This document shows positions 1-9,051 of a stretch of DNA of 41,792 bases, in pieces; position 1 is the first letter of the stretch; the number at the start of each line of letters is the position of its first letter. Source of the stretch: Spraguea lophii (Eukaryota > Microsporidia > Spragueidae); the NCBI GenBank assembly GCA_001887945.1, contig LDOQ01000218.1, positions 1-41,792 on the forward strand, in the 5' to 3' direction. The translations under genes and the position numbers were made by a program. The notes below the pieces were generated by a model, which did not search any database, was not told the DNA's origin, and saw only the letters and a program-made list of their open reading frames with translations.

Positions 1-1031
1 AATACAATTGATACATTTAATTATACAGAATAAATTAACATATATATTATGATTGATCGCCATGATATTTATTTTTATTCGTAATTTTGTACGTTTCTGA
101 AAATAACCATACAATAGAGATAAACATTAAAAATATTATTAATCATATATTAAAACTCGTATTTTTTTGATTTCATTGAATTCATATATGGGAATTGGTT
201 TTAAACGCAGGAGACAAAAAACAAGTAATATATTTAAAATTTCTGGATTCTATGTTAATACGAAAATATATTTCTATTATTTATAACTTTTGTAGAGTAT
301 ATTTTTTAGTCCTAAAAACTTTGATTTAAAAAAAATGTAGATAACATTTTGAAGAAGAAGTGTAGCAACTGAAACCTTTTATTTTTAAATAATTCTATGA
401 ATAAAACTATGTTTTTAACGTTTATATTTAAAATAGATTGAAAGAAAAAATCTTTATCCATCAATCATTAATGTATTACCGCTGTATATAAAAAAATTAC
501 TTTCAAAACATCGTTTTATTTATAATCTCTTCTTTGAATATTTTTAAATAACCAATTATAAATTTCTGATAAACCAATATTTAAAAATTAGTTTTATTAA
601 TAATCGTTTTAACTTTATCGTATTTTTAGCATATTTATAATATTTCTTTTTTGCTTGTATCAAGACATAAAAAAATTCCAGATTTCTAAAATTAAACTGT
701 CGGGACTAAGATTTATTAGTAATTGCAATTTAAAATGTGAAGTTTATAATAAATAGGTTATTTATAATGAATATTTTAATGAGTTGGTCTCAATGATAAC
801 ACTTATTAGAGTTAGTTTTAACTATATTATTTTCACGTATGGATATTAACCAATTAAAAACATATTTGATTAGAGCGATAACATTGACTTTTTTATTATA
901 AGAATATATTCAAAAATATATCTTTAAAAAATAAAAATTATTATTTTTTAAAAATACGATGTAGTATTCTTTACTAAGAAATATTTATTTAAATGACTTT
1001 TTTAAACCATACTACCCATTAAATGCTTTTC
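1..1031. other. AT-rich intergenic stretch, no gene seen
   Basis: Very AT-rich sequence with stop codons in all frames and no recognisable RNA gene. I saw no clear copy of the dispersed SINE-like repeat found elsewhere in the window. It may be decayed intergenic DNA. Confidence 0.5.
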
Positions 1032-1850
1032 TTACCCAACTTTCACTGAATATATAACTTTTATTGCACTATTCAAAAAAGAATATACACCAGAATACAG
1101 TATTAATGTTAGAGAGAAAAGAAGTGGAACAAAGAATTTTAAAAACTTCCCATCCTCAGAAATAGCGAAGTTATTAAGAATGTTAGCACAAGCGGATAAT
1201 ACAAAAGTAAAATTTTTTGTTGTAAAAAATCCAACAACCATTTGTAGTAAATAAGGAAAAACATCCCTAATTGTATCTACATCTTCATATTCATCATTTT
1301 TATGTATAATTTTATTTCTCTTACTGTTATACACACTGTAAGTTTTATAATCGGGTCTTGACAGATATCTTTTTATAGCAGCGTATAATCCATAAATTGT
1401 AGACAGAGGTATTATTAAAAACTTTAAGATTTTAAAAAATACTTCTTTCTTTGTTCCATTCATTAGTCCTGTGTATAGAATACCAATTCCATCATCTTTA
1501 ATAAAACACCAAATAGAAGACAATGAAAAATATAACAAAATTATAGAAGCAACAAGAAGAAGTATTCGTGTTAGATTACTTATAAAATTGCTATAGATAT
1601 TATATTTGTCAAATCTTTGAAAACAACAATCCAGAATAGATATTCCTACAAGAACAAAAGCAAAGATTCGTAATGGTAAAACATGTGTATTTCTGAAATA
1701 TACTATATATGCAAATGCAAGACTATAAATCAATACACTAAGGAAGCTTATGCTACTAAGAAACTTTCGTATAGAATCAAGAAAATCCGAACAAGTTCCA
1801 ATAGTATTGTTTTTATAATTTCTAAGTTTATTTAGCATATGATTTAACAT
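1032..1850 (-). CDS. hypothetical multi-pass membrane protein
   Basis: A 272-residue protein that I do not recognise. Hydrophobic segments lie near residues 35-52, 58-75, 93-112, 138-158, 200-220 and 240-262, so about six membrane spans are likely. A charged, tyrosine- and lysine-rich stretch (about 163-195, with the acidic run NDEYEDVD) probably forms a soluble loop. The first Met has no CCC run just upstream, unlike most identified genes here, and Met5 is an equally possible start. The C-terminal hydrophobic region and overall size loosely recall PEX11-like or other small ER/peroxisomal membrane proteins, but no diagnostic motif supports that. The reading frame is long and intact for such AT-rich DNA, which argues it is real. 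Confidence 0.6.
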   Translation of the reverse strand: MLNHMLNKLRNYKNNTIGTCSDFLDSIRKFLSSISFLSVLIYSLAFAYIVYFRNTHVLPLRIFAFVLVGISILDCCFQRFDKYNIYSNFISNLTRILLLVASIILLYFSLSSIWCFIKDDGIGILYTGLMNGTKKEVFFKILKFLIIPLSTIYGLYAAIKRYLSRPDYKTYSVYNSKRNKIIHKNDEYEDVDTIRDVFPYLLQMVVGFFTTKNFTFVLSACANILNNFAISEDGKFLKFFVPLLFSLTLILYSGVYSFLNSAIKVIYSVKVG

Positions 1851-2022
1851 ACAGTGTTTTTATTTAAACCATATAATATCTCTTTAAAAGTATTTATTGT
1901 TCTATCGTCTTTTAAGATATATTAAGATTTTTTATTTTTCTTAAATAAGTATATTTTCAAAATATGTAAACATAATTACAAAAAAATACATAGAAATAAA
2001 GATAAGAAAATTTATTTATCTT

Positions 2023-3036
2023 TCATTTCATATGTAGATGCTTAAGTATATTGTCAAATACCACCATCTCCTCGTTGTTTTTTCTTTCTTTTTTATTCTC
2101 AAAAAAATTTTCAACTTCTAATTTAATATTTAAAAGCTGAATATATTTATCGTTTGTATATGTTTTATAATCTGTTATTACTTTCTGTATATTCTCATAT
2201 TCAAAAATTTTTTTTAAAATTTTTATAAAACAATAATAATCTATTGATTTTCCTTCGCTTGGTAGATCATCATCTTCGTTTAAATATTTTTTTATTTTAT
2301 TATATTTGTCTTCACTTAATTCCTTTTCTTTAGACATAAACGGAAAATTAACGATTTTTATTGATCGTAATTGAAACATGATATCATCAATGGTAAGAGA
2401 ATAATGGTATACTTCGTGTGTATAATGTAACTCTATTATGGTTTCTACAATGTGATGTATTAGTTTATAAATTGAGTTTATTGTCATTTGTTTATTTCTA
2501 GCCAATGCCCTTGATAATGGTAATCCAGATTGAAATAATGTAACAATACCTTTTATAGACTCATATTCTTTAGTTGCTTTTGAATTATCTATTTCATATC
2601 CCATTTTAGTTAAATTAATCATTGGAGAGATAAATCGGAATCCTTCTTTTGTGAAGAGATCATAATAATAAAGTTCATTTTTATATGCTTCCATCGCGTC
2701 TTTATTTGCTGTATTGAAGTATTTTACTGTAACACATATTTTAGTATCTTTAGATATTACATTATATGCTGTTCCACCAAAATGTGTATAAGAATAAATA
2801 TATTTTGTGAAAAGTTTTATTACTTTTCCAGAATTGTTATTTTTGCACTTATATACATATGATGCAGCAGCTAAATTATCTGGAAGTGATTTTTGTAAGT
2901 CAGTATAACCATTTATGATTTTTTTACTGTTAATTATTTTTTTGTCTGTAAAAACTAATAAATGTCCCGATAACAAGAATAGAATGCCAACAATCAACGA
3001 TGTAGATACAACACAAAAATTTACTATTTTTTCCAT
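2023..3036 (-). CDS. membrane-anchored divergent protein kinase-like protein (probable pseudokinase)
   Basis: About 337 residues from the preferred start. A hydrophobic segment at about residues 8-30 is a signal anchor. The rest follows the protein kinase fold: a glycine-loop-like FGGTAYNVIS, a beta3 lysine in CVTVKYF, an alphaC-like glutamate in KNELYYYDLF, a hinge-like FQSGLPL, and a helix ending LHYTHEVYHYSLTIDDIMF. That last segment aligns with the usual LHxxxIxHRDLKPENIL catalytic loop, but HRD is replaced by HYS and the asparagine by aspartate. The DFG position reads roughly NFP. The K-E pair therefore survives while the catalytic residues are lost. I prefer the Met at 3036 because a run of five C lies one base upstream; the frame is open for six more codons (to 3054). 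The family assignment is inferred from motif order only. Confidence 0.6.
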   Translation of the reverse strand: MEKIVNFCVVSTSLIVGILFLLSGHLLVFTDKKIINSKKIINGYTDLQKSLPDNLAAASYVYKCKNNNSGKVIKLFTKYIYSYTHFGGTAYNVISKDTKICVTVKYFNTANKDAMEAYKNELYYYDLFTKEGFRFISPMINLTKMGYEIDNSKATKEYESIKGIVTLFQSGLPLSRALARNKQMTINSIYKLIHHIVETIIELHYTHEVYHYSLTIDDIMFQLRSIKIVNFPFMSKEKELSEDKYNKIKKYLNEDDDLPSEGKSIDYYCFIKILKKIFEYENIQKVITDYKTYTNDKYIQLLNIKLEVENFFENKKERKNNEEMVVFDNILKHLHMK

Positions 3037-3037
3037 A

Positions 3038-3042
3038 GGGGG
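3038..3042 (-). promoter_or_regulatory. CCC motif deciding the start of the pseudokinase gene
   Basis: Five consecutive C (coding strand), then one T, then the ATG. This matches the CCC signal seen before most identified starts here and favours the internal Met over the upstream in-frame Met. Confidence 0.5.
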
Positions 3043-3079
3043 AAAAATGATCAAGAAAAAAATTTACTTTCATTTTATT

Positions 3080-4261
3080 TTATTTAAAGCAATCAGTTGG
3101 TATCATCTGATGGATTATTGATTTATTATAACAATATAAGAATTTCTTTGTCTCTAATAAAATATACTCTTCCACTTGTATTATCTGAGCTTCAACATCT
3201 GGTAATATGTCCCCACACATCTTTCTAATTTCATGTATATATAAAGCTGATGTTTCGGATAATACCTTTTTAATATCAATAATTTCATTTTTAGTAATCT
3301 TCCATACTATTTTGAATAATTTTCGAAGTAAATTATTAAGTTTGCCATTTAAAGCATCCACTAGGTTTTTATCTCCGTTATTAAGTATTAAAGCAATTTG
3401 TGTTATAGCCATCTTTTCTGCTTTTTCTACAAATAATTTATTGTCTTTTACACTTTCAGTAAGTGCATTCTCAATGAGAGTAATCATACCATCATTTATA
3501 AAAGTGAGGAATGGACATAAAATTTCCGGCTTGGGAAATATAAGTTGAGGAATAATTGGTTTATCATTTTTTGGATCAATAATCTTTTCAATTTGCTTAT
3601 AAATACTATTATTTGCTTCAGTAATAACAGAAGCGAGTTCTGTATTTGTAAATGTTGTTATATTATTGATAATATTTACCATTTCATCTTTAAGTTTTAA
3701 ATGTCGCGTTTTTATTTGATTCAGTAGATCGTTGTTTATGTTTGTGATCAATGTATCCGTTTTTTCTATCTCTACAGCCGAAGATTTCCCTAATAAATCA
3801 CATATTTCGTCAATAATGTAACGAAAGATACAAACGATTGACCACACAAGCTTTCTATTGCCTTCTTGTATAATATTCGATATTTCACAGACTTCTTTAC
3901 AAATAAATTGTTCAAGCGTTGATTGTAAGCAACCTTCACAATTACCTTCCATCTTAATTATTGCACTAATTAATCCTTGGTTTACACTGACTATAAAATC
4001 AAGAAAACACTGATATGATGGTAACAATTTATCTGTGGTTTTTTCTTTGCACATCAGTTTTTGGAAACAATTGGGTAACTCTGAGCAAAGTGAACTTATA
4101 CTAGAACAAAGTACCTTATTCTGAAGCGGTGTTTTTATCGTATCACAAGCGGAGTTTACTTTTGTTTCCAAGCATCCTTTTAATGAACCTATCAATTCAA
4201 CTTGTTTACACATAATAGTAATTACATAGAAAGCAGAAATAAAAGATAAAAAAATCAACAT
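3080..4261 (-). CDS. secreted Cys-rich helical protein, unknown function
   Basis: A 393-residue protein with a short N-terminal hydrophobic segment (about residues 1-17), typical of a signal peptide. The first 155 residues hold about 14 cysteines, and a further handful lie near the C-terminus (MCGD, YCYN, TDCFK). The many cysteines suggest disulfides and an extracellular or secretory location. The middle (about 165-350) is long, amphipathic and helix-prone, rich in Ile, Asn and Lys. It sits about 44 bp downstream of the pseudokinase start on the same strand. I recognise no family; a lineage-specific secreted or spore-wall/host-facing protein is possible but is inference. No CCC run is seen immediately upstream. 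Confidence 0.65.
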   Translation of the reverse strand: MLIFLSFISAFYVITIMCKQVELIGSLKGCLETKVNSACDTIKTPLQNKVLCSSISSLCSELPNCFQKLMCKEKTTDKLLPSYQCFLDFIVSVNQGLISAIIKMEGNCEGCLQSTLEQFICKEVCEISNIIQEGNRKLVWSIVCIFRYIIDEICDLLGKSSAVEIEKTDTLITNINNDLLNQIKTRHLKLKDEMVNIINNITTFTNTELASVITEANNSIYKQIEKIIDPKNDKPIIPQLIFPKPEILCPFLTFINDGMITLIENALTESVKDNKLFVEKAEKMAITQIALILNNGDKNLVDALNGKLNNLLRKLFKIVWKITKNEIIDIKKVLSETSALYIHEIRKMCGDILPDVEAQIIQVEEYILLETKKFLYCYNKSIIHQMIPTDCFK

Positions 4262-4421
4262 AGCTAAATATTTCTCAACATATTTATACTTTTAAATTGT
4301 TCTAGAACAATTATAAAACAAACAAACATTTTACAAATTTCTATATTTAGAATATTAGTAGAAATATAATATTTAACAAAATTTTGAAATAAAAACATTT
4401 CTAAGCAACTAAGTTTTAATT

Positions 4422-4754
4422 TTATGCTTGTGCCATTGCATTCATCAGATCTGCTTCACCGAAATCTTGTATAGAAATAACACCAATTCTAAAATATTTT
4501 CCACAATTCTTAGATAAATCATTATTGCTACCGTCATAATAATAAATTGGTGTGTTGTTTGATATAGCTGCATAGTATTCCAAGGTTTTCCTCTTAATAG
4601 GAGAAAAATTGGATGTTAATATCAAAAGTTTAGTTTTTTTCTCAACAAGAGACTTTAAAGACTCTTTAAAACCTAAATTTACCTTTCCTGTTTTCAATGC
4701 TAATGGTAATTTATCAACAAAGGATTCTTCTCTTTTGCTTCTTTTTCTAGACAT
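4422..4754 (-). CDS. RPL30: 60S ribosomal protein eL30
   Basis: A 110-residue protein that matches eL30 over its full length, a component of the large cytosolic ribosomal subunit. Recognisable landmarks are the ALKTGKVNLGFKESLKSL helix, the KTKLLILTSN strand, the RKTLEYYAAISNNTPIYYY segment and the GKYFRIGVISI strand followed by the D-F/G-E/A-D C-terminal turn. The family belongs to the L7Ae/L30e/S12e RNA-binding fold. Length is normal. The start is fixed by CCC directly before the ATG. It is preceded and followed by short spacers, as expected in a compact genome. Confidence 0.93.
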   Translation of the reverse strand: MSRKRSKREESFVDKLPLALKTGKVNLGFKESLKSLVEKKTKLLILTSNFSPIKRKTLEYYAAISNNTPIYYYDGSNNDLSKNCGKYFRIGVISIQDFGEADLMNAMAQA

Positions 4755-4757
4755 GGG
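4755..4757 (-). promoter_or_regulatory. CCC motif abutting the eL30 start codon
   Basis: CCC directly precedes the ATG on the coding strand. This is the clearest instance of the start-proximal motif in the window. Confidence 0.6.
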
Positions 4758-5486
4758 ATAAAAAATATTTTTTAAAAAATTTAAAATTTATTATTTTCTT
4801 TAGGAGAATAATTATATTTCAATTATAATATTTTTTATCTACAATACTTTAATTAGACACAATACACTCTTTAAGTTGGATCGCATTATAATTTAATATT
4901 ATAAATTTTATTATATTTCAGTAATAAAAAACATTAATCTATTGATATAACTATAAAAGCCAATTAAATCAATAAAAAGAATATTTAAAATAAATCATCG
5001 TTTCGAAGAATTATTATAAGAATGATAGAAATAATTATTTTATATTTCCTATATTAAAACTTTTATTTGTCGGAATTTTCTGATTTACTGTGGCCTATAT
5101 CTTTTGGTTTTTTAAAGTTTTTTATGATTTGTATAAAAATTTTTTTAAATTTTTCATATATTAAAATTATTTAATAGAAGATAATTTACTGATAATGGTA
5201 ATAAACTGTAGATCCATATGCGGGTATAATTATAGAATTAGAAACATAATAAAGTAATTAGTTTTGAAATAATTATTATAATAGTTAATTTTTTATTGAA
5301 ATATAATACAATGGTTAATTTAGTATTACAGCCAATAGAATTATATTCGCTATAAAAATTATAGTTAAAATAATTTGCATACCTTCTTTTTGATTTAATT
5401 TGATTATTGCTATTCAATGAAAATTTATTTATAAAAGTTTTGATAGGTTACAATCAATTATATTTATGATTCATTTTATTACAAAT
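4758..5486. other. intergenic, nothing recognised
   Basis: AT-rich spacer between eL30 and the nucleotide-sugar transporter. I found no gene-like frame, RNA gene or convincing repeat copy. Confidence 0.5.
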
Positions 5487-6380
5487 TTATTTTTTTTTAA
5501 TTTTATTAAGAAAAATACCACTAAAATCATATATAATAATTCCTAGTAGGATAATAATACCAGAAATAATATCTATAATATTTAATTCATTTCTTGTGAT
5601 ACAAGCAACTACTATAGTAGCAATAATTCTAATAACTTGTACAACAAATGTTCTTAGAATAGGATCAAAAATAAGATAATTAAATACAACAATAGGTAAA
5701 CATTCAAATATTGCAATAGGAACTGAGTAATGAAATAATTCTTTGAATTTTAACTTCGATTTAAGAAATAAACATTCGCCAATAAAAAAAAGAAGGTTAA
5801 ATATAATATTAACTCTTTCAAACATATTTAAATAATCCCAGAAATAAAAGTCTGATCTTATATATTTATCAAAATATAGGATACCTATAGCTGTTAAAAT
5901 ATAAGATATAATGGAACAAATGTAAATATATAAAGGTTTTGATTCATTAGTTCTGAATTTTAATATTGCTGAAATAATCATTCCAGAGAATATTACAACA
6001 ATACCAAAATACTTATATATTCTATACCGTCTTTTTAAATAAAATACTGATCCGATTACTATAATTAATATTTTTATCTGTTGAAATATTGTTTGTTCTA
6101 AAATATTGAATTCTTTCTGACATAAAAAATATAGAATTTTAGAAAAATGAAATATTATAACAAGAACAACAATCTTAAAATTAAACATTAAATTTTCTTT
6201 CTTAAAAAAATAACTTAGGATTAAATAAAAACTACTGGTGGTAACAGGGATAAGAGTAACAGGTTTTTGTGGCAATGATCTTCTTGTTAAATTGTAAAGA
6301 ATAGAAATTATTATTCCGATTACAGAAATTATAGCAGTATATATTTTAGTTTTGGTTTTGGTTTTATTTTCTTCTGTCAT
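5487..6380 (-). CDS. nucleotide-sugar transporter, SLC35A-like (drug/metabolite transporter superfamily)
   Basis: About 297 residues from the preferred start, with roughly nine to ten hydrophobic segments. The segment FNILEQTIFQQIKILI followed by SVFYLKRRYRIYKYFGI corresponds to the SLC35A signature, where a QxxxQxKI helix is followed by a basic GRRL-type turn and a KYFGI-like helix. An upstream RRSLPQKPVT stretch also fits the family. Members exchange a nucleotide sugar for the nucleoside monophosphate across Golgi or ER membranes; the substrate (UDP-GlcNAc, UDP-Gal or other) cannot be read from sequence. The frame is open to a Met 14 codons upstream (6422), but CCC lies eight bases before the internal Met used here. 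The C-terminus is Lys-rich (LNKIKKK). Confidence 0.7.
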   Translation of the reverse strand: MTEENKTKTKTKIYTAIISVIGIIISILYNLTRRSLPQKPVTLIPVTTSSFYLILSYFFKKENLMFNFKIVVLVIIFHFSKILYFLCQKEFNILEQTIFQQIKILIIVIGSVFYLKRRYRIYKYFGIVVIFSGMIISAILKFRTNESKPLYIYICSIISYILTAIGILYFDKYIRSDFYFWDYLNMFERVNIIFNLLFFIGECLFLKSKLKFKELFHYSVPIAIFECLPIVVFNYLIFDPILRTFVVQVIRIIATIVVACITRNELNIIDIISGIIILLGIIIYDFSGIFLNKIKKK

Positions 6381-6387
6381 GGAATAT

Positions 6388-6390
6388 GGG
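6388..6390 (-). promoter_or_regulatory. CCC motif upstream of the transporter start
   Basis: ACCC precedes the internal ATG at 6380 by about eight bases, arguing against the upstream in-frame ATG at 6422. Confidence 0.4.
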
Positions 6391-6664
6391 TATTTAAAAA
6401 GATTAGATGAATTAAAATTCATTTCAAATATATAAATTTTGAAAAAAAGTAAAATGGTAATATTTAAGAATATTCAAAATTTTTATATTTTATTTTCCTA
6501 CGAAGAAAAACAAAAAAATATTATGTAACATCTATTTTTATTTCTAAGATTAAGATATATAAAATGGTGGTTTAAAAGAAATTCTATTTTTCAAAATAAT
6601 CTTTTGAATTATAAAGTATCATCATTACATAATATTATGATTCTTATTTCCTTTGAATAAAATT

Positions 6665-7118
6665 TTATTATCTTAGTGGTTGTGATGTGGTAATTAAATC
6701 CCAATCTTGGCGGTTCCATTCTCTCATCCAAAAGAAATTTCAAAATATAATAAGAGGTAGAAAAGAAGAAGATTGTTGAGTGGGCTAGAGTTTGATAATA
6801 TAACATTAGCTATACCTTGTCCAACACTCTCGCTATTAGATTAAAGTAGTGTTTAGCAGATGTAATTACAATCCCTATATTTATCTGTGAATTTATATTA
6901 TTATTACAAGAAAGATATTAGAATTCAATTAAATGCGATAAAGTAATGATTGCAGCATATGCAAAATTTTAATGTTCTGAAGGATAAGATAAAATGGGAT
7001 TAATGCGTATCTGTAGCAAAACCAATTAATGCAAGTTTAACTGTGCTTTAGGAACTAAAAATCATAGATCACAATAATTTATGAAATTTCGATAAATAAA
7101 AGTTTCATTAAAAAAAAT
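6665..7118 (+). mobile_element. SINE-like repeat, copy A
   Basis: The 5' part (TTAGTGGTTGTGATGTGG ... GGCGGTTCCATTCTCTCATCC) aligns with the tRNA-like head of copy C, where an A-box-like and a B-box-like block can be read. The body carries the shared blocks CTATTAGATTAAAGTAGTG and TATTACAAGAAAGATATTAG. It ends with the family tail ATAAATAAAAGTTTCATTA followed by A-rich sequence. The copy is degenerate and contains no gene. Ends are approximate. Confidence 0.6.
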
Positions 7119-8097
7119 TTATTTAATAAATTATCTATCATTTATTATAAAAAATAGTTAAAAAGGGATTATACACATATTCTGATGATTATTCCTATCA
7201 TTAACTAAATAATTATTATTTTCCACATTCTTATATATTGTATATAATGTTATATTTGGTTAAATAAAGTATTCTGATATTTAGTAATATTTACATATAA
7301 TTTACTGTAACCTATTAATTACAACAATTACACTTAAAAGATTTATTTGTATATTCTAAAAAGATAAATTGTATATTAATTAGTATATTTCAAGATATTA
7401 CACTTATTTATTTAATCAAATTATCAACCATTTTTAGTTGAAAAAGTAAAATAATATCGTATATCTAAAATCCATTTAAAACACTGCGGCTTAAAATTAG
7501 CATGTATTTTATTTTCTATAGTTAATACGTATTACGTTAATAAATATTATTTTTCAAAAATTTCAGTATTGGATATTTTTTTATTTCATTTAAAGGAATA
7601 TGTTTATAATTTTTATATTTTTCGTTAAGCTTTATATATTTTGTTATCTATTTAAATCATCAATAGGGAATATAACCATGAATACTCAAAATATTTTATT
7701 TTTACCAAACGTTAAATTTCGTAATAACATAATATACGATATAAAAACAATAAAAGTAATTAATTGTTTTTGTTTTAAATAGACGCAAGATTAATATCAT
7801 AATACTTTTATAGAAAATATTAATGAGAAAGTAATAAACCAATAAATATATGTTGTTATAATCATAATTATATTAATATGAGAGCAAATATAAAAAAATA
7901 TACAGAGTATTTATAGACATTTCATATAAATTACTAAAATAATATATATAATATTAATTGAATATTATTGTTTTTATATGGATAATGAATATTTCTATTA
8001 CATTTACGTTTATATTCAATCGTTTTTCTATAAAAAGGTTATATCAATTATCGTTATTACAATAATTATTATATAAAAAAATTTTTAAATAATAGTT
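7119..8097. other. intergenic, no supported gene
   Basis: AT-rich spacer upstream of the USP gene. It holds a 60-codon frame at 7600-7782 that I do not accept as a gene, and one instance of a recurrent motif (TTGGTTAAATAAAGTATTC near 7256). Confidence 0.5.
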
Positions 8098-8988
8098 ATG
8101 TTTAAAATATTGAGTGCTATAGTAATTGGATCTATAGGTATTTGTTATCTGTACTATAAATCATATACGTTTTTAAAGATAAATTATAAAACGATACACG
8201 ATGAACAATTGAATTTCTTGCATAATGATACTGGAGTTTGTTATATGAATGCCACAATGCAAATATTATATTGTGGTCATGGTAGTAGATATTTCTTAAA
8301 TAAAGATTGGCCAGAAGATACAGTAGAAAATAAATTGAAAAAAACTTTTTTGAAAATGAATACAGATCTTAGTATAAATCTTTATGAAAATTATATGGAG
8401 ATTTATTCATGTATTGGGAAAAATAAAGAAGATTTAGATAGAGGTGGTTCTACATTGGTGTTTTTTATACATATATTTGTTAAAATATTAGAAAATACAG
8501 AAAGAAATGGTAATATGGAAGAATTTGAAGAATATTTTACTTCTTTGGTTGATAATTTAATATTATATTTTTCTTATAAAAAATTATGTTACTTAGAAAA
8601 TAAATCTGCTGATGAATGTGAAACGTATAACCATCTAAAAGAAAAGTTTGATGGAAAAAATTTAGATGTTTATTCAACGATTGTTAATTGTGTAAAAGAT
8701 TTTAAAATATTTCCTAAAATAATTCCTATTATAATCGATGATTTGGCGGTAAAAGAAAGAGGTGGTGAATTTAAAGTTCCAGAGGTCGAAGTTTTCGTGG
8801 AAGATAAAAAATATGTATTAAGGAGTCTCTTGATTAGAGCAGAAATTCAAAGTGGTAGTCATGCATATGTAATTGTAAATCAAGGAGGTTCTTGGGTAGT
8901 CTTAAATGATTTGGTTTTTTACAGAATTCAAGAATGTGATCTAAAAAAACATAAATATATTCATCTTATGATGTATGAGCTTGAATAA
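8098..8988 (+). CDS. membrane-anchored ubiquitin-specific protease (USP, peptidase C19)
   Basis: A 296-residue protein. An N-terminal hydrophobic segment (about residues 3-25) should anchor it in a membrane. The Cys box NDTGVCYMNATMQIL places the nucleophile at Cys48 and matches the USP GNTCYMNSxLQ box. The His box GSHAYVIVNQGGSWVVLND places the general base at His255 and the third triad residue at Asn270 or Asp271. The terminal YIHLMMYEL corresponds to the final strand (YLLFY) of USPs. USPs cleave ubiquitin from conjugates. It is smaller than most USP catalytic domains (about 350 residues), so the fingers are probably reduced; no CxxC zinc pair is evident. No CCC run precedes the start. NFS1 follows on the same strand after about 60 bp. 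Confidence 0.78.
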   Translation: MFKILSAIVIGSIGICYLYYKSYTFLKINYKTIHDEQLNFLHNDTGVCYMNATMQILYCGHGSRYFLNKDWPEDTVENKLKKTFLKMNTDLSINLYENYMEIYSCIGKNKEDLDRGGSTLVFFIHIFVKILENTERNGNMEEFEEYFTSLVDNLILYFSYKKLCYLENKSADECETYNHLKEKFDGKNLDVYSTIVNCVKDFKIFPKIIPIIIDDLAVKERGGEFKVPEVEVFVEDKKYVLRSLLIRAEIQSGSHAYVIVNQGGSWVVLNDLVFYRIQECDLKKHKYIHLMMYELE

Positions 8989-9043
8989 AAGTTATTTAAT
9001 GTTTTTATTCCATAAAATAAATTTTATAAATTTCTTATTTTTG

Positions 9044-9046
9044 CCC
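9044..9046 (+). promoter_or_regulatory. CCC motif before NFS1
   Basis: The sequence TTGCCCTCTATATG puts CCC five bases before the start codon, supporting this Met. Confidence 0.5.
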
Positions 9047-9051
9047 TCTAT

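Noticed and set aside
1032..1850. PEX11-like peroxisomal membrane protein
   Set aside because: Only size and hydrophobicity agree; no conserved motif, and microsporidia are generally thought to lack peroxisomes.
6609..6806. 65-codon minus-strand frame
   Set aside because: Lies across the tRNA-like head of SINE-like copy A and has no independent support.
7600..7782. 60-codon frame with a hydrophobic N-terminus
   Set aside because: Composition is that of random AT-rich DNA, no CCC motif, no recognisable pattern.
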